A stretch of DNA of 64,000 nt, taken from positions 744,001 to 808,000 of the forward strand of contig NZ_BJOV01000005.1 in assembly GCF_009932475.1 (NCBI RefSeq), written 5' to 3'. Every line of letters starts with the position of its first letter. Position 1 is the stretch's first letter. The DNA comes from Gordonia spumicola. Lineage in GTDB: Bacteria; Actinomycetota; Actinomycetes; Mycobacteriales; Mycobacteriaceae. A program made the translations under genes and the position numbers. Under the pieces are notes generated by a model. It ran no database searches and had not been told where the DNA came from. It was given only the letters and a program-made list of their open reading frames with translations. Positions 55,605 to 64,000 of the stretch are shown piece after piece.

Positions 55605-56936
55605 TCAGCGGTCGGACAGCGCCGACTGCGCGGTGCCGGCCCAGTCCCGCCACTGGGCGGCCTGCTCACGGAGCTTGGCGGCCTCGCGGTCCTTGCCGGC
55701 CTCGGCGGCCTTCGCGGCCTGTTCGTCGAGCTTGTCGGCGCGTTCGACGAACTGCGCCGCGCGGGCCTGCGCCTCGGGGTCGGTGCGCGTCCAATCGGCG
55801 TCTTCCGCGTCGCGTACGGCCTTCTCGAGTGCACGCACCCGGTTCTCCAGCGCGTGCATCTGTTCGCGCGGAACCTTGCCGATCTCCTCCCAGCGGTCGC
55901 GGAAGGTGCGGAACGCGGTGCGGGCGCCGTCGAGGTCCTTCGCCGGATCGATGGTCGCCTCGGCCTCGGCGAGCAGTTCGAGCTTCGCCTTGGCGTTGTC
56001 GGCGAACTCGGCGTCCCGCTCGGAGTTGACGGCGTTCCGGGCGGCGAAGAACACGTCCTGTGCCGCCTTGAATCGCGTCCACAGCGCCTCGTCGGCGTCG
56101 CGCGGCGCCCGGCCCGCGGCCTTCCACTCCTGCAGCAGGTCACGGAAACGGCCCGCGGTCGGGCCCCAGTCGGTCGACGCCGACAGGGCCTCGGCCTGCG
56201 CGATCAGCTCCTCCTTGCGGGCCTTGGCTCCGGCGCGTTCGCGGTCGAGTTCGGCGAAGTAGGCGCCGCGACGGCGGTTGAACGCGTCGCGGGCCTTGGA
56301 GAAGCGTTTCCACAGGGCGTCGTCGGTCTTGCGGTCGACGCCCTTGATGGTCTTCCACTCGTCGAGGATCGCGCGGAGACGGTCGCCTCCGGTCTTCCAC
56401 GACGTGCCCTCGGCGCCGATCTGCTCGGCCTCCGCCGCCAGTTCCTCCTTGCGGGTGATGGCCGCGGCGCGCTGCTCGCCTCGCTCGGCCTTGACCTCCT
56501 CGGCGACGCCGTCGGCGCTGGCGACGATCCGGTCGAGTCGGGCGGTCAGTTCGTCGACGTCGCCGATCACCTGGGCGGTCGGCAGCGTCTCCAGCAGGTG
56601 CGCCGCGGCGGTCTGCGTCTTGCGCGGATCACCCGAGCGGGCGGCGAGACGCTCCTCGAGGATCTCGACCTCGGTGGCGAGGTCGGCGAACTTGCGGGCG
56701 AAATGCGCGAGGCCCTCGTCGACGGTGCCCGCCTGCCATGACCCGATGCCGCGTTCACCGGACGCGGTGATGAGCCAGACCGTGCCGTCGGGGTCGATCC
56801 GACCGTGCTTGGACGGATCGGAGACGTCGACGTGGTGCACCGGGACCGCCGGGGTCGGCGCGCCCTGCGGCCGTGGGCCCGGCTTGGGGCCCGCGGTCGA
56901 GGGGCCGGGCTTGGGTCCTGGGGTCGGGTTGGTCAT
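55605..56936 (-). CDS. DUF349 domain coiled-coil protein
   Basis: 443 residues. The N-terminus (1-30) is a Gly-Pro-Lys repeat region (PGPKPGP units). A small domain follows with HGRIDPDGTVWLI and GERGIGSWQAGTVDEGLAHFARKF. From about 150 on come DUF349 three-helix repeats, each with a W-K-x-G or similar core, such as LDEWKTIKGVDRKTDDALWKRFSKARDAFNRRR and LLQEWKAAGRAPRDADEALWTRFKAAQD. Related proteins are associated with ribosomes or nucleoid/SOS-linked growth control, without a settled role. ATG 56936; no strong promoter found. It is divergent from the Rv2728c-like gene. Confidence 0.88.
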   Translation of the reverse strand: MTNPTPGPKPGPSTAGPKPGPRPQGAPTPAVPVHHVDVSDPSKHGRIDPDGTVWLITASGERGIGSWQAGTVDEGLAHFARKFADLATEVEILEERLAARSGDPRKTQTAAAHLLETLPTAQVIGDVDELTARLDRIVASADGVAEEVKAERGEQRAAAITRKEELAAEAEQIGAEGTSWKTGGDRLRAILDEWKTIKGVDRKTDDALWKRFSKARDAFNRRRGAYFAELDRERAGAKARKEELIAQAEALSASTDWGPTAGRFRDLLQEWKAAGRAPRDADEALWTRFKAAQDVFFAARNAVNSERDAEFADNAKAKLELLAEAEATIDPAKDLDGARTAFRTFRDRWEEIGKVPREQMHALENRVRALEKAVRDAEDADWTRTDPEAQARAAQFVERADKLDEQAAKAAEAGKDREAAKLREQAAQWRDWAGTAQSALSDR

Positions 56937-57064
56937 TTCGGATGTCCCTACTGTCCTATCGCCGCGCGTCACGGCTGCCGTTCACTACAGACTTCATTCA
57001 AGCAGGTCAGGAGTGGGCGCGGGGCGGCCCGGCAGACATTTGGCAAAACGGGCGGTGCTGCCGG

Positions 57065-57070
57065 TACGGT
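57065..57070 (+). promoter_or_regulatory. -10 box TACGGT, leaderless transcript
   Basis: TACGGT is followed by 7 bases and GTG 57078. Confidence 0.5.
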
Positions 57071-57077
57071 CGATCGC

Positions 57078-57767
57078 GTGCTTGCCGAGGTAGCGATCGT
57101 CCCCAGTGCACCCCTGTTGGTGCCGGAATTGGCTGGTCCCGACGCCGTCGAGACGGACGTCGTGCGTGCGGCGGTCGATGCTGCGGGTCGTTCGCTCGGC
57201 GCATCGGCCGACAGGTGGATCGCGATCGGCGCCGACGGTCGTGCACGACGGTTCGCCGCATACGGCGTCGACGTCCCCGTGTCGGTGAGCCGGACCGGTG
57301 ACGACGTGCCGCTGCCGCTGTCGATGCTGATCGCCGCCTGGCTGCGCGGCCGCACGGCGCCGGACGCGACCGTCGACGCTCACCTTGTCGCCGACGACGC
57401 CTCGCCCGCGGAGGCCGCCGAGCGGGGACGCCGCCTGGCCGAGATCATCGACGCGGATCCCGAACCGGTCGGACTGCTCGTCGTCGGCGACGGCGCTACC
57501 GCGCTGTCGGCATCGGCGCCCGGCGGCGGCGACCGTCCGTCGGCACACGAGGTGCAGGCCGTGATCGACACCGCATTCGCCGCAGCCGACGCGGAAGCGC
57601 TGAACGCGCTCGACCCGCGGGTGTGCGATGCGGAGGGCGTCGGCGGTCGAGCCCCGTGGCAGGTCCTCGCGGGCCTCGCGGCGGGCCGGACCTTCACACC
57701 GACCGTGCGTTTCGTCGGAGCCCCGTTCGGCGTCGGCTACACGGTCGCGACCTGGACTCCCCGGTGA
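57078..57767 (+). CDS. class III extradiol dioxygenase-fold protein (Rv2728c type)
   Basis: 229 residues. [18 protein letters not shown] at the N-terminus and the [36 protein letters not shown] end are shared with actinobacterial proteins placed in the LigB-like superfamily. The metal-binding His residues of true dioxygenases are not obvious here, so it is probably not an oxygenase. GTG 57078 is set by the leaderless promoter; a longer frame upstream crosses the promoter. The stop overlaps the miaA GTG. Confidence 0.75.
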   Translation: MLAEVAIVPSAPLLVPELAGPDAVETDVVRAAVDAAGRSLGASADRWIAIGADGRARRFAAYGVDVPVSVSRTGDDVPLPLSMLIAAWLRGRTAPDATVDAHLVADDASPAEAAERGRRLAEIIDADPEPVGLLVVGDGATALSASAPGGGDRPSAHEVQAVIDTAFAAADAEALNALDPRVCDAEGVGGRAPWQVLAGLAAGRTFTPTVRFVGAPFGVGYTVATWTPR

Positions 57768-58666
57768 CCGCTCCGATCGCCGTCGTCGGCCCGACCGCCA
57801 GCGGCAAGTCGGCGCTCGCCCTCGACCTCGCCGAACGTCTCGGCGGGCAGATCGTCAACGTCGACGCGATGGCCCAGTACCGCGGCATGGACATCGGCAC
57901 GGCGAAGCCGCCGGTGCACGAGCGGCGCGGCATCGTCCATCACCTCATCGACGTGCTCGACGTGACGGAGACCGCGACCGTCGCCGGCTACAAGGCCGCC
58001 GCCACCCGAGTGATCGAGGATCTCGTGGCCGACGGCGTCGTCCCGATCATCGTCGGCGGCTCGATGATGTACGTCCAGGGTCTGCTCGACGACTGGGAGT
58101 TCCCGGCGACCGACCCGACGGTGCGCGCGCGGTACGAGGCCGAACTCGAGACGATCGGCTCGCTGGCGTTGCACGCGCGGCTTGCCGTCGTCGATCCGGT
58201 CGCGGCGTCGACGATCCTCGACACGGACGGCAGGAGGATCGTCCGGGCGCTCGAGGTCGTCGAGATCACCGGGGAGCCGTTCGCGGCCTCGGCCCCGGTC
58301 ATCGGCGAGCCCCGGTGGGGGACACGGATCCTCGCGATCGACCGTGATCGGGACCTGCTCGACGAGCGCATCGAGGCACGGACGGCTCAGATGTTCGCCT
58401 CCGGTTTCCGCGACGAGGTGCTCGCCCTGTGCGAGGTCGGTCTGCGCGAGGGCAAGACGGCGTCGCAGGCGATCGGGTACGCGCAGCTCCTCGCCCACCT
58501 GGACGGGGAGTACGACCTCGCGACCGCGCAGGAGCTGACGTTCATCGGCACCCGTCGATACGTCCGCAGGCAGCGGTCGTGGTTCCGTCGCGATCACCGG
58601 GCGGTGTGGCTCGACGCGGCGTCGCCGACCCTGCTCGACGACGCGTTGCGCGTGGTCGACCGGTGA
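57764..58666 (+). CDS. miaA: tRNA dimethylallyltransferase
   Basis: Adds dimethylallyl to A37 of tRNAs reading UNN codons. 300 residues. The P-loop GPTASGKS is at 9-16, then [19 protein letters not shown] (the DSxQ-like motif, with Ala-Gln), [17 protein letters not shown], and the C-terminal [24 protein letters not shown] 57764 overlaps the preceding stop by 4 nt. dapF follows 27 bp later with its own promoter. Confidence 0.96.
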   Translation: MTAPIAVVGPTASGKSALALDLAERLGGQIVNVDAMAQYRGMDIGTAKPPVHERRGIVHHLIDVLDVTETATVAGYKAAATRVIEDLVADGVVPIIVGGSMMYVQGLLDDWEFPATDPTVRARYEAELETIGSLALHARLAVVDPVAASTILDTDGRRIVRALEVVEITGEPFAASAPVIGEPRWGTRILAIDRDRDLLDERIEARTAQMFASGFRDEVLALCEVGLREGKTASQAIGYAQLLAHLDGEYDLATAQELTFIGTRRYVRRQRSWFRRDHRAVWLDAASPTLLDDALRVVDR

Positions 58667-58680
58667 CGCCGGGCGATGCG

Positions 58681-58686
58681 TAAAAT
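58681..58686 (+). promoter_or_regulatory. -10 box TAAAAT, leaderless dapF transcript
   Basis: TAAAAT is followed by 7 bases and ATG 58694, which decides the start over an ATG at 58676. Confidence 0.6.
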
Positions 58687-58693
58687 CACCGAC

Positions 58694-59593
58694 ATGACTG
58701 CCGCGACCGCACTCTCGTTCGTCAAGGGCCACGGGACCGAGAACGACTTCGTCGTCATTCCCGACCCGAACGTGCAGGTGGACCTGACCGTCGACCTGGT
58801 CAGAGCCCTCTGCGATCGGCAGCGAGGAATCGGAGCCGACGGCGTGCTCCGCGTGGCGACGGCAGGCGCACTCGTCGACGCCGGCGTGCTCGACGCTCTG
58901 CCCGAGGGAGTGGCGCCGACCGACTGGTTCATGGACTACCGCAACGGCGACGGTTCGATCGCCGAGATGTGCGGCAACGGCGTGCGCGTGTTCGCGCACT
59001 ACTGCCGCGCCGCGGGTCTGGTCGACACGGACACCTTCTCGGTCGGTTCGCGGGCCGGTTCGCGGTCCGTCGCGATCCACTCCTTCGACCAGGTGACCGC
59101 GGACGTCAGTGTCGCGATGGGCCGGGTCCGCCTCGACGGTCCGAGCGCGGTCGGCATCGCGCGCGGCCGCTACATCGGTGAGCGCGTCGACGTCGGGAAC
59201 CCCCACCTCGCGTGCGTGGTCGACGGTCTGACCCCGGAAGCGCTGGCCGCACTCGACCTGACGACGGGCGCGCATCTCGACGCCGACGTCTTCCCGAACG
59301 GGGCCAACGTCGAGATCCTGACACCGCTCCGACCCGCCGATTCGGACGTCGACTTCACCGCTCACATGCGTGTCTTCGAGCGGGGTGTGGGGGAGACCCG
59401 GTCGTGCGGCACCGGACTGGTGGCCGCGGCGAGTGCGGCGCTCCACGGCATCGGTCGAGACAACGGCGTGGTCGGCATCACGATCCCCGGCGGCTCCGTC
59501 GTGGTGACCGTCGGCGACGACGCCGCGGTGCTGCGCGGACCGTCGCGTCTGGTGGCTCACGGCGCCCTCAACGCGGGCTGGGACCTGCGCTGA
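58694..59593 (+). CDS. dapF: diaminopimelate epimerase
   Basis: Interconverts LL- and meso-diaminopimelate, the last step before peptidoglycan use and lysine. 299 residues. The two catalytic cysteines are Cys93 (EMCGNGVRVF) and Cys238 (RSCGTG). FVKGHGTENDFVVIPD at the start, MDYRNGDGSIAEMCGNG and GNPHLACVVD complete the pattern. The start is set by the leaderless box. It is slightly longer than the usual 270-280 residues because of insertions near 60-75, as in other actinobacteria. Confidence 0.97.
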   Translation: MTAATALSFVKGHGTENDFVVIPDPNVQVDLTVDLVRALCDRQRGIGADGVLRVATAGALVDAGVLDALPEGVAPTDWFMDYRNGDGSIAEMCGNGVRVFAHYCRAAGLVDTDTFSVGSRAGSRSVAIHSFDQVTADVSVAMGRVRLDGPSAVGIARGRYIGERVDVGNPHLACVVDGLTPEALAALDLTTGAHLDADVFPNGANVEILTPLRPADSDVDFTAHMRVFERGVGETRSCGTGLVAAASAALHGIGRDNGVVGITIPGGSVVVTVGDDAAVLRGPSRLVAHGALNAGWDLR

Positions 59594-59669
59594 CGGCGGG
59601 CGGTGCGGACGCCGCGGCACAAAACTGGGATGCGTCGGCCCGGCCCGACCGTGCACAATGGTCGACGGA

Positions 59670-61079
59670 ATGACTGAAACGCACATCGACACCCCCGAAC
59701 ATCCCACGACCGGCGAGCTCGCGCTCGACGACCGCGCATCCCTGCAGCGAGTCGCCGGACTGTCCACCGAGCTCGACGACGTCACCGAGGTCGAATACCG
59801 CCAGCTCCGACTCGAGCGGGTCGTACTCGTCGGTGTCTGGACGTCGGGAACGCTCGCCCAGGCCGAGGCCAGTCTCGCCGAACTCGCGGCTCTCGCCGAG
59901 ACGGCGGGCTCGGAAGTCCTCGAAGCCCTCCACCAGCGGAGGTCCAAACCGGATCCCGCGACCTACCTCGGCTCCGGCAAGGCACAGGAGCTGCGGGAGG
60001 TGGTCCTCGCGACCGGAGCGGACACCGTGGTCTGCGACGGCGAACTGACCCCCGCCCAGCTGACCGCCCTGGAGAAGGTCGTCAAGGTCAAGGTGATCGA
60101 CCGGACCGCCTTGATCCTGGACATCTTCGCGCAGCACGCCACGTCCCGCGAAGGCAAGGCTCAAGTGTCGCTCGCTCAGATGGAGTACATGTTGCCGCGC
60201 CTGCGCGGCTGGGGCGAGTCGATGTCCAGGCAGGCCGGCGGCCGGGCGGGAAGCAACGGCGGCGTCGGCCTCCGCGGCCCGGGCGAGACGAAGATCGAGA
60301 CCGACCGCCGTCGCATCCGCGAACGGATGGCGAAGCTCCGCAAGGAGATCCGCGGCATGAAGACGGCGCGGACGGTGAAGCGCGCCGCGCGTCGCAAGGG
60401 GACGGTCCCGGCGCTCACCGTGGTCGGCTACACGAACGCGGGCAAGTCGAGCCTCGTCAACGCGATGACCGGGGCCGGAGTCCTGGTGCAGGACGCCCTG
60501 TTCGCGACCCTCGATCCGACGACCCGGCGCGCCGAACTCGCCGACGGCCACGAAGTGGTCTTCACCGACACCGTCGGTTTCGTCCGGCATCTGCCGACGC
60601 AACTGGTCGAGGCGTTCCGGTCCACGCTGGAAGAGGCGGTCGACGCCGACCTCCTGATCCACGTCGTCGACGGAGCCGACCCGTTCCCGGACCAGCAGAT
60701 CTCGACCGTCCGCCAGGTGCTGCGCGACGTGCTCGACGAGGAGAAGCTCCCGTCGCCGCCGGAACTGCTCGTCATCAACAAGATCGACGCGATCGACGAC
60801 CTGCGGATGACGACGCTGCGCGCGGAGTTCCCCGACGCCGTGTTCGTGTCGGCGAGGACCGGCGAGGGACTCCCGACGCTGTTCGAGCGGATCACCGCAT
60901 TCGTGCAGCGCGACGACGTCGAAGCCGATCTGCAGGTGCCGTTCGCACGCGGTGAGGTGATCTCGCGCCTGCACCAGTACGCACACGTCCTGTCGACCGA
61001 GCACAACGACGAAGGCACCCGCCTGCACGTGCGGATGCCTTCGTCGTTGGCCGGCGAGTTCGCCGACCTCATCGTCTGA
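59670..61079 (+). CDS. hflX: GTPase HflX
   Basis: A ribosome-splitting GTPase that rescues stalled or heat-damaged ribosomes. 469 residues. The N-terminal HflX domain holds VWTSGTLAQAEASLAELAALAETAG and DPATYLGSGKAQEL. A Gly-rich linker (GGRAGSNGGVGLRGPGETK) and a coiled-coil follow, then the GTPase with G1 GYTNAGKSS near 251, G3 DTVGF and G4 NKID. ATG 59670 is preferred, with GGA just upstream; ATG 59658 four codons earlier is possible. It converges with the HPr gene. Confidence 0.94.
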   Translation: MTETHIDTPEHPTTGELALDDRASLQRVAGLSTELDDVTEVEYRQLRLERVVLVGVWTSGTLAQAEASLAELAALAETAGSEVLEALHQRRSKPDPATYLGSGKAQELREVVLATGADTVVCDGELTPAQLTALEKVVKVKVIDRTALILDIFAQHATSREGKAQVSLAQMEYMLPRLRGWGESMSRQAGGRAGSNGGVGLRGPGETKIETDRRRIRERMAKLRKEIRGMKTARTVKRAARRKGTVPALTVVGYTNAGKSSLVNAMTGAGVLVQDALFATLDPTTRRAELADGHEVVFTDTVGFVRHLPTQLVEAFRSTLEEAVDADLLIHVVDGADPFPDQQISTVRQVLRDVLDEEKLPSPPELLVINKIDAIDDLRMTTLRAEFPDAVFVSARTGEGLPTLFERITAFVQRDDVEADLQVPFARGEVISRLHQYAHVLSTEHNDEGTRLHVRMPSSLAGEFADLIV

Positions 61080-61085
61080 ACTCGA

Positions 61086-61346
61086 CTAGTCGGCGTCGAG
61101 GTCCTTCGCGACGAGGGCCGCGATCGCGTCGACGGCGGCCTGATCGTCGCTCTCGACGGTGATCGACGCGCCCTTCTCGGCGCCGAGGGTCATGATCATC
61201 AGTGCGCTGCCAGCGTCGACCGGCGCGCCGCCGTCGGCTGCGAGGGTGACCGACGAGCCGAGGGCCGCGGCGGCTTCGGCGATCAGGGTCGCCGGGCGGG
61301 CGTGGAGACCGACTGCGGAGCCGACGGTCACGGTGGTGCTGGGCAT
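61086..61346 (-). CDS. ptsH: phosphocarrier protein HPr
   Basis: 86 residues. The phospho-accepting His15 sits in VGLHARPAT, with the later SALMIMTLGAEKGASITVES matching the regulatory Ser region of Gram-positive HPr in position. It relays phosphate from enzyme I to the fructose EIIABC encoded just upstream. ATG 61346 follows AAGG; the longer upstream frame adds a non-conserved stretch. It is the third gene of the fruK-fruA-ptsH operon. Confidence 0.94.
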   Translation of the reverse strand: MPSTTVTVGSAVGLHARPATLIAEAAAALGSSVTLAADGGAPVDAGSALMIMTLGAEKGASITVESDDQAAVDAIAALVAKDLDAD

Positions 61347-61395
61347 TGTTGCGCCTTTCGAGTTGGATCTGATGGGGTTCAAGCCGATTCGAGCG

Positions 61396-63378
61396 TCAGG
61401 CCGCGACGGCCTTCGGCGAGAACTGCTTGGCGGCGATCACCGCGAAAGCGGAGACGACCATGCCAACGAGGATAGCGATCAGGAACTTCCACCACGTTCC
61501 GTTCATCGCGAACAGCACGAAGACGCCGCCGTGTGGGGCCCGGAGCTGCGCGCCGAGTGCCATCGACAGGCCGCCGGTGACCGCGCCGCCGAGCATCATC
61601 GACGGGATCACCCGCAGCGGGTCGGCAGCGGCGAACGGGATCGCGCCCTCGGAGATGAACGACGCTCCGAGCAGCCACGCCGCCTTCCCGTTCTCGCGTT
61701 CGGGTTCGGTGAACAGCGCCGGACGCAGCGTGGTCGCGAGGGCGAGGGCCAGCGGCGGAACCATTCCCGCGGCCATGACGGCAGCCATGAACTCCCACTG
61801 GCCCGCCCCCGCGTCGACGGCTCCGATTCCGGCGACGCCGACCGCGTACGCGGCCTTGTTGACCGGTCCGCCGAGATCGAAGCACATCATCAGGCCGATG
61901 ACGATGCCGAGGACGATCTTCGAGCTGCCGGACATCGAGTTGAGCGCGTCCTCGAGGGAGCGGTTCACCCACGACAGCGGACCCGCGAGCAGCATGTACA
62001 TCACGGCGCCCGTGATGAGCGTGCCGAGCAGCGGGATGATGACGACGGGCTGCAGGCCACGCGCCCACTGCGGAAGAGGCAGCTTCGACAGCCACAGTGC
62101 GACGACGCCCGCGATGAGACCGCCGACCACGCCGCCGATGAAGCCCGATCCGACGGTGACGGCGATGACGCCCGCGGTGAAACCGGGAGCCAGGCCGGGC
62201 CGGTCGGCGATGGCGTACGAGATGTAGCCGGCCAGTACGGCCACCATCAGGCCCATCGCGGCTCCGCCGACGGCGAAGCTGACACCGCCGATGTATTCGG
62301 CCAGGCCGCCGGGCGGGAGATTCCACAGGCTGTTGTTCAGGGCGACGTACGCGCCGTTCGACAGGCCGGAGTCGCCGTGGGAGTTGCCGATCTCGTAGCC
62401 CGCGATCAGGAAGCCGAGGGCGATGAGCAGACCGCCCGCGGCGACGAACGGGATCATGTAGCTGACGCCGGTGAGCAGTGCCTGCTTGAGGCGACCGCCG
62501 ATGCCCATGCCGCCCGCTGCGGTCTGATCGGTCGGCGCGGGGCCGTCACCGGCGGCGACACGTCGTGCGTGCGGATCGGTCGCCGCCGCGACGGCTTCGC
62601 CGATCATGGCGTCGGGCTCGTTGATCGCTCGTTTGACGCCGGATTCGACGACCGGCTTCCCCGCGAACCGCTCACGGCCCTTGACTCCGACGTCGGTCGC
62701 GAAGATCACCGCGTCCGCGGCATCGAGCTGGGCCGCGGTGAACGGAGTCGTGCCGGACGAGCCCTGGGTCTCGACCGCGAACTCGACGTCCGCCCGTTCG
62801 GCGGCGAGCTTGAGCGCGTCGGCGGCCATGTACGTGTGCGCGATGCCCGTCGGGCAGGCGGTGATCGCGAGGATCAGGCTCTTGTCGGTCGGAGCGGGCT
62901 CCGCCGGGGCGGCCTCCGCTGGCTTCGGCGAGACCGCCTCCGTGACGAGGTCGACGATCGCGGCGTCGTCGGCCGCGTCACGCAGACTTGTGACGAACTC
63001 CGGTCGGACGAGCGCGCGAGCGAGCGCGCTGAGGACCTTCATGTGCTCACTGCCCGCGCCGGCCGGCGCGGCGATCAGGAACACGATGTCGGCGGGGCCG
63101 TCCTTCGCGCCGAAGTCGACGGCCGTGGAGAGCCGCGCCATGGCGAGAGTCGCCGACGTCACCGACTCCGCACGCGCATGGGGGATGGCGATGCCGCCGG
63201 GCAGGCCGGTCGGTGAACTCGCCTCGCGTGCCAGGGCTCCGGCGATGAGGTCCTCGGGGTCGGCGGACCGTCCGGCGTCGCCGACGAGGCCGGCGAGCGT
63301 GCGTATCACCGCCTCGGCATCGGCGCCCGCATCGGCGTCGAGCAGCACCAGTGACGGTGTGATGATGGAGTCGGACAT
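61396..63378 (-). CDS. fruA: PTS fructose transporter subunit IIABC
   Basis: 660 residues that import fructose and phosphorylate it at C1. EIIA (1-150) has the phosphorylated His67 in GGIAIPHARAES; a Pro/Ala linker (150-165) leads to EIIB (166-265) with Cys175 in AITACPTGIAHTYM. EIIC (about 300-655) has some eight to nine membrane helices, with MIPFVAAGGLLIALGF, MCFDLGGPVNKAAY and FISEGAIPFAAADPLRVIP near the sugar site. ATG 63378 follows AAGGTAG. It works with HPr and with FruK, which adds the second phosphate. Confidence 0.95.
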   Translation of the reverse strand: MSDSIITPSLVLLDADAGADAEAVIRTLAGLVGDAGRSADPEDLIAGALAREASSPTGLPGGIAIPHARAESVTSATLAMARLSTAVDFGAKDGPADIVFLIAAPAGAGSEHMKVLSALARALVRPEFVTSLRDAADDAAIVDLVTEAVSPKPAEAAPAEPAPTDKSLILAITACPTGIAHTYMAADALKLAAERADVEFAVETQGSSGTTPFTAAQLDAADAVIFATDVGVKGRERFAGKPVVESGVKRAINEPDAMIGEAVAAATDPHARRVAAGDGPAPTDQTAAGGMGIGGRLKQALLTGVSYMIPFVAAGGLLIALGFLIAGYEIGNSHGDSGLSNGAYVALNNSLWNLPPGGLAEYIGGVSFAVGGAAMGLMVAVLAGYISYAIADRPGLAPGFTAGVIAVTVGSGFIGGVVGGLIAGVVALWLSKLPLPQWARGLQPVVIIPLLGTLITGAVMYMLLAGPLSWVNRSLEDALNSMSGSSKIVLGIVIGLMMCFDLGGPVNKAAYAVGVAGIGAVDAGAGQWEFMAAVMAAGMVPPLALALATTLRPALFTEPERENGKAAWLLGASFISEGAIPFAAADPLRVIPSMMLGGAVTGGLSMALGAQLRAPHGGVFVLFAMNGTWWKFLIAILVGMVVSAFAVIAAKQFSPKAVAA

Positions 63379-63414
63379 GGCGTTCTACCTTGCTGTGGAG
63401 GGGTGGGACTACTC

Positions 63415-63441
63415 GGGAGGAACTGCGTGGGAGGAACTGCG
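63415..63441. repeat. two-copy 14-bp tandem repeat between fruK and fruA
   Basis: GGGAGGAACTGCG occurs at 63415-63427 and again at 63429-63441. It lies in the 70-bp gap between the two genes, 37 bp upstream of the fruA start. Confidence 0.6.
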
Positions 63442-63448
63442 GGACGGA

Positions 63449-64000
63449 CTACAACGGGGTGACGCTGACGGAGTCGTCGAGCATGTCGGGCGTCGGCGGT
63501 GTGGTGCCGGGCAGGGCGGCGGCGGCGGAACCGTAGGCGACCGCGTTGGCGAGCCGGCGGGCCGGATCGTCCCCCCTCACTTCGGCGATCAGATATCCGG
63601 CGAGCGAGGAGTCCCCGGCTCCGACCGTGCTGCGGACCCGTATTCGGGGTGCGGTGGCGAACCACGCCTTCCCGTCGACGGCCAACACCGCCCCGGAGCC
63701 GCCGAGCGTGGTGAGAACCGCTCCGCCCGTCGACGCGGCGAGTTCGAGGGACGCGGCCGCGGCGGCGGACGGGTCGCCCGCTCCGGCGGCGGCCTCCAAC
63801 GCCGAGGGATCCGCGCCCGTCAGTTCGGCGAGCTCCTCGGAGTTGGGCTTCATGAGGTGCGGCCCGGCGGAGGTGACGTGCGTCAGCGGGGCTCCGGAGG
63901 TGTCGACCGCCACGCGGACGCCCGCCTGCCGGACGCGTGCCACGAGGTCGGCGTACCAGGTGTCGGGCAGACCGGGCGGGAGGGACCCGCAGAGCGCGAG
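63449..64000 (-). CDS. fruK: 1-phosphofructokinase, PfkB family (5' end outside window)
   Basis: The C-terminal 183 residues of a ribokinase-fold sugar kinase; the frame is open to the window edge. LMKPNSEELAELTG is the central PfkB block. RSTVGAGDSSLAGYL carries the catalytic Asp in the G-A-G-D anion-hole motif (signature 2). It should phosphorylate fructose-1-phosphate, the product of the PTS encoded just downstream, to fructose-1,6-bisphosphate. The stop lies 70 bp before the fruA start. Confidence 0.93.
   Translation of the reverse strand, partial: LALCGSLPPGLPDTWYADLVARVRQAGVRVAVDTSGAPLTHVTSAGPHLMKPNSEELAELTGADPSALEAAAGAGDPSAAAAASLELAASTGGAVLTTLGGSGAVLAVDGKAWFATAPRIRVRSTVGAGDSSLAGYLIAEVRGDDPARRLANAVAYGSAAAALPGTTPPTPDMLDDSVSVTPL

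Overview
This is one contiguous stretch of chromosome from a high-GC actinobacterium of the order Mycobacteriales. Gordonia, Williamsia, Tsukamurella and Nocardia-type relatives fit best; the genus is an inference. The evidence is very high G+C at third codon positions, GTG starts, TANNNT -10 boxes placed 6-8 bases before start codons (leaderless mRNAs), and a gene order recalled from mycobacterial chromosomes: sirR/ribF/rpsO/pnp, dapB, thyA-dfrA, thyX-dapA-rnj, ftsK, pgsA-clgR-pspA, DUF3046-recA-recX, miaB, DUF349, miaA-dapF-hflX. No tRNA, rRNA, CRISPR, insertion sequence or prophage was seen.

Left part (1-16.6 kb): a carboxylesterase cut by the window edge; a DtxR/MntR-type metal regulator divergent from ribF; rpsO and pnp with strong terminators; a Tat-exported neutral-ceramidase homologue; dapB with two small genes; a short-chain dehydrogenase; and a polyhydroxyalkanoate (PHA) operon read leftward (acyl-CoA synthetase, PhaC, MaoC hydratase, PhaZ-type depolymerase) behind a PucR-type regulator.

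Middle (16.7-40 kb): a tightly overlapping operon thyA, DUF1648, dfrA, cobU, YcaQ-like glycosylase, nitroreductase-fold protein, CoA-transferase. Next comes the most unusual part, 21.9-31.9 kb: six tandem, translationally coupled paralogues, each with five N-terminal membrane helices and a C-terminal PQQ-like beta-propeller predicted outside the membrane. The array is headed by a 12-codon leaderless leader ORF. After it come an HMG-CoA-lyase-family gene, a phosphomannomutase-like HAD protein, an exported MptpB-type phosphatase divergent from an alpha/beta hydrolase across a 30-bp dyad, then thyX, dapA and RNase J.

Right part (40-64 kb): ftsK; a terC gene behind a probable yybP-ykoY manganese riboswitch whose promoter lies in the last codons of ftsK; pgsA; a clgR-pspA envelope-stress operon with a SigE-like promoter; recA-recX with an SOS box; a four-gene glutamate-type ABC importer; miaB; DUF349; miaA; dapF; hflX; and a fructose PTS operon (fruK, EIIABC, HPr) cut by the right edge.

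Most genes are housekeeping. The propeller array, the dyad between the phosphatase and hydrolase, the terC riboswitch arrangement and the altered catalytic motif in the ceramidase homologue are the parts most worth a second look.
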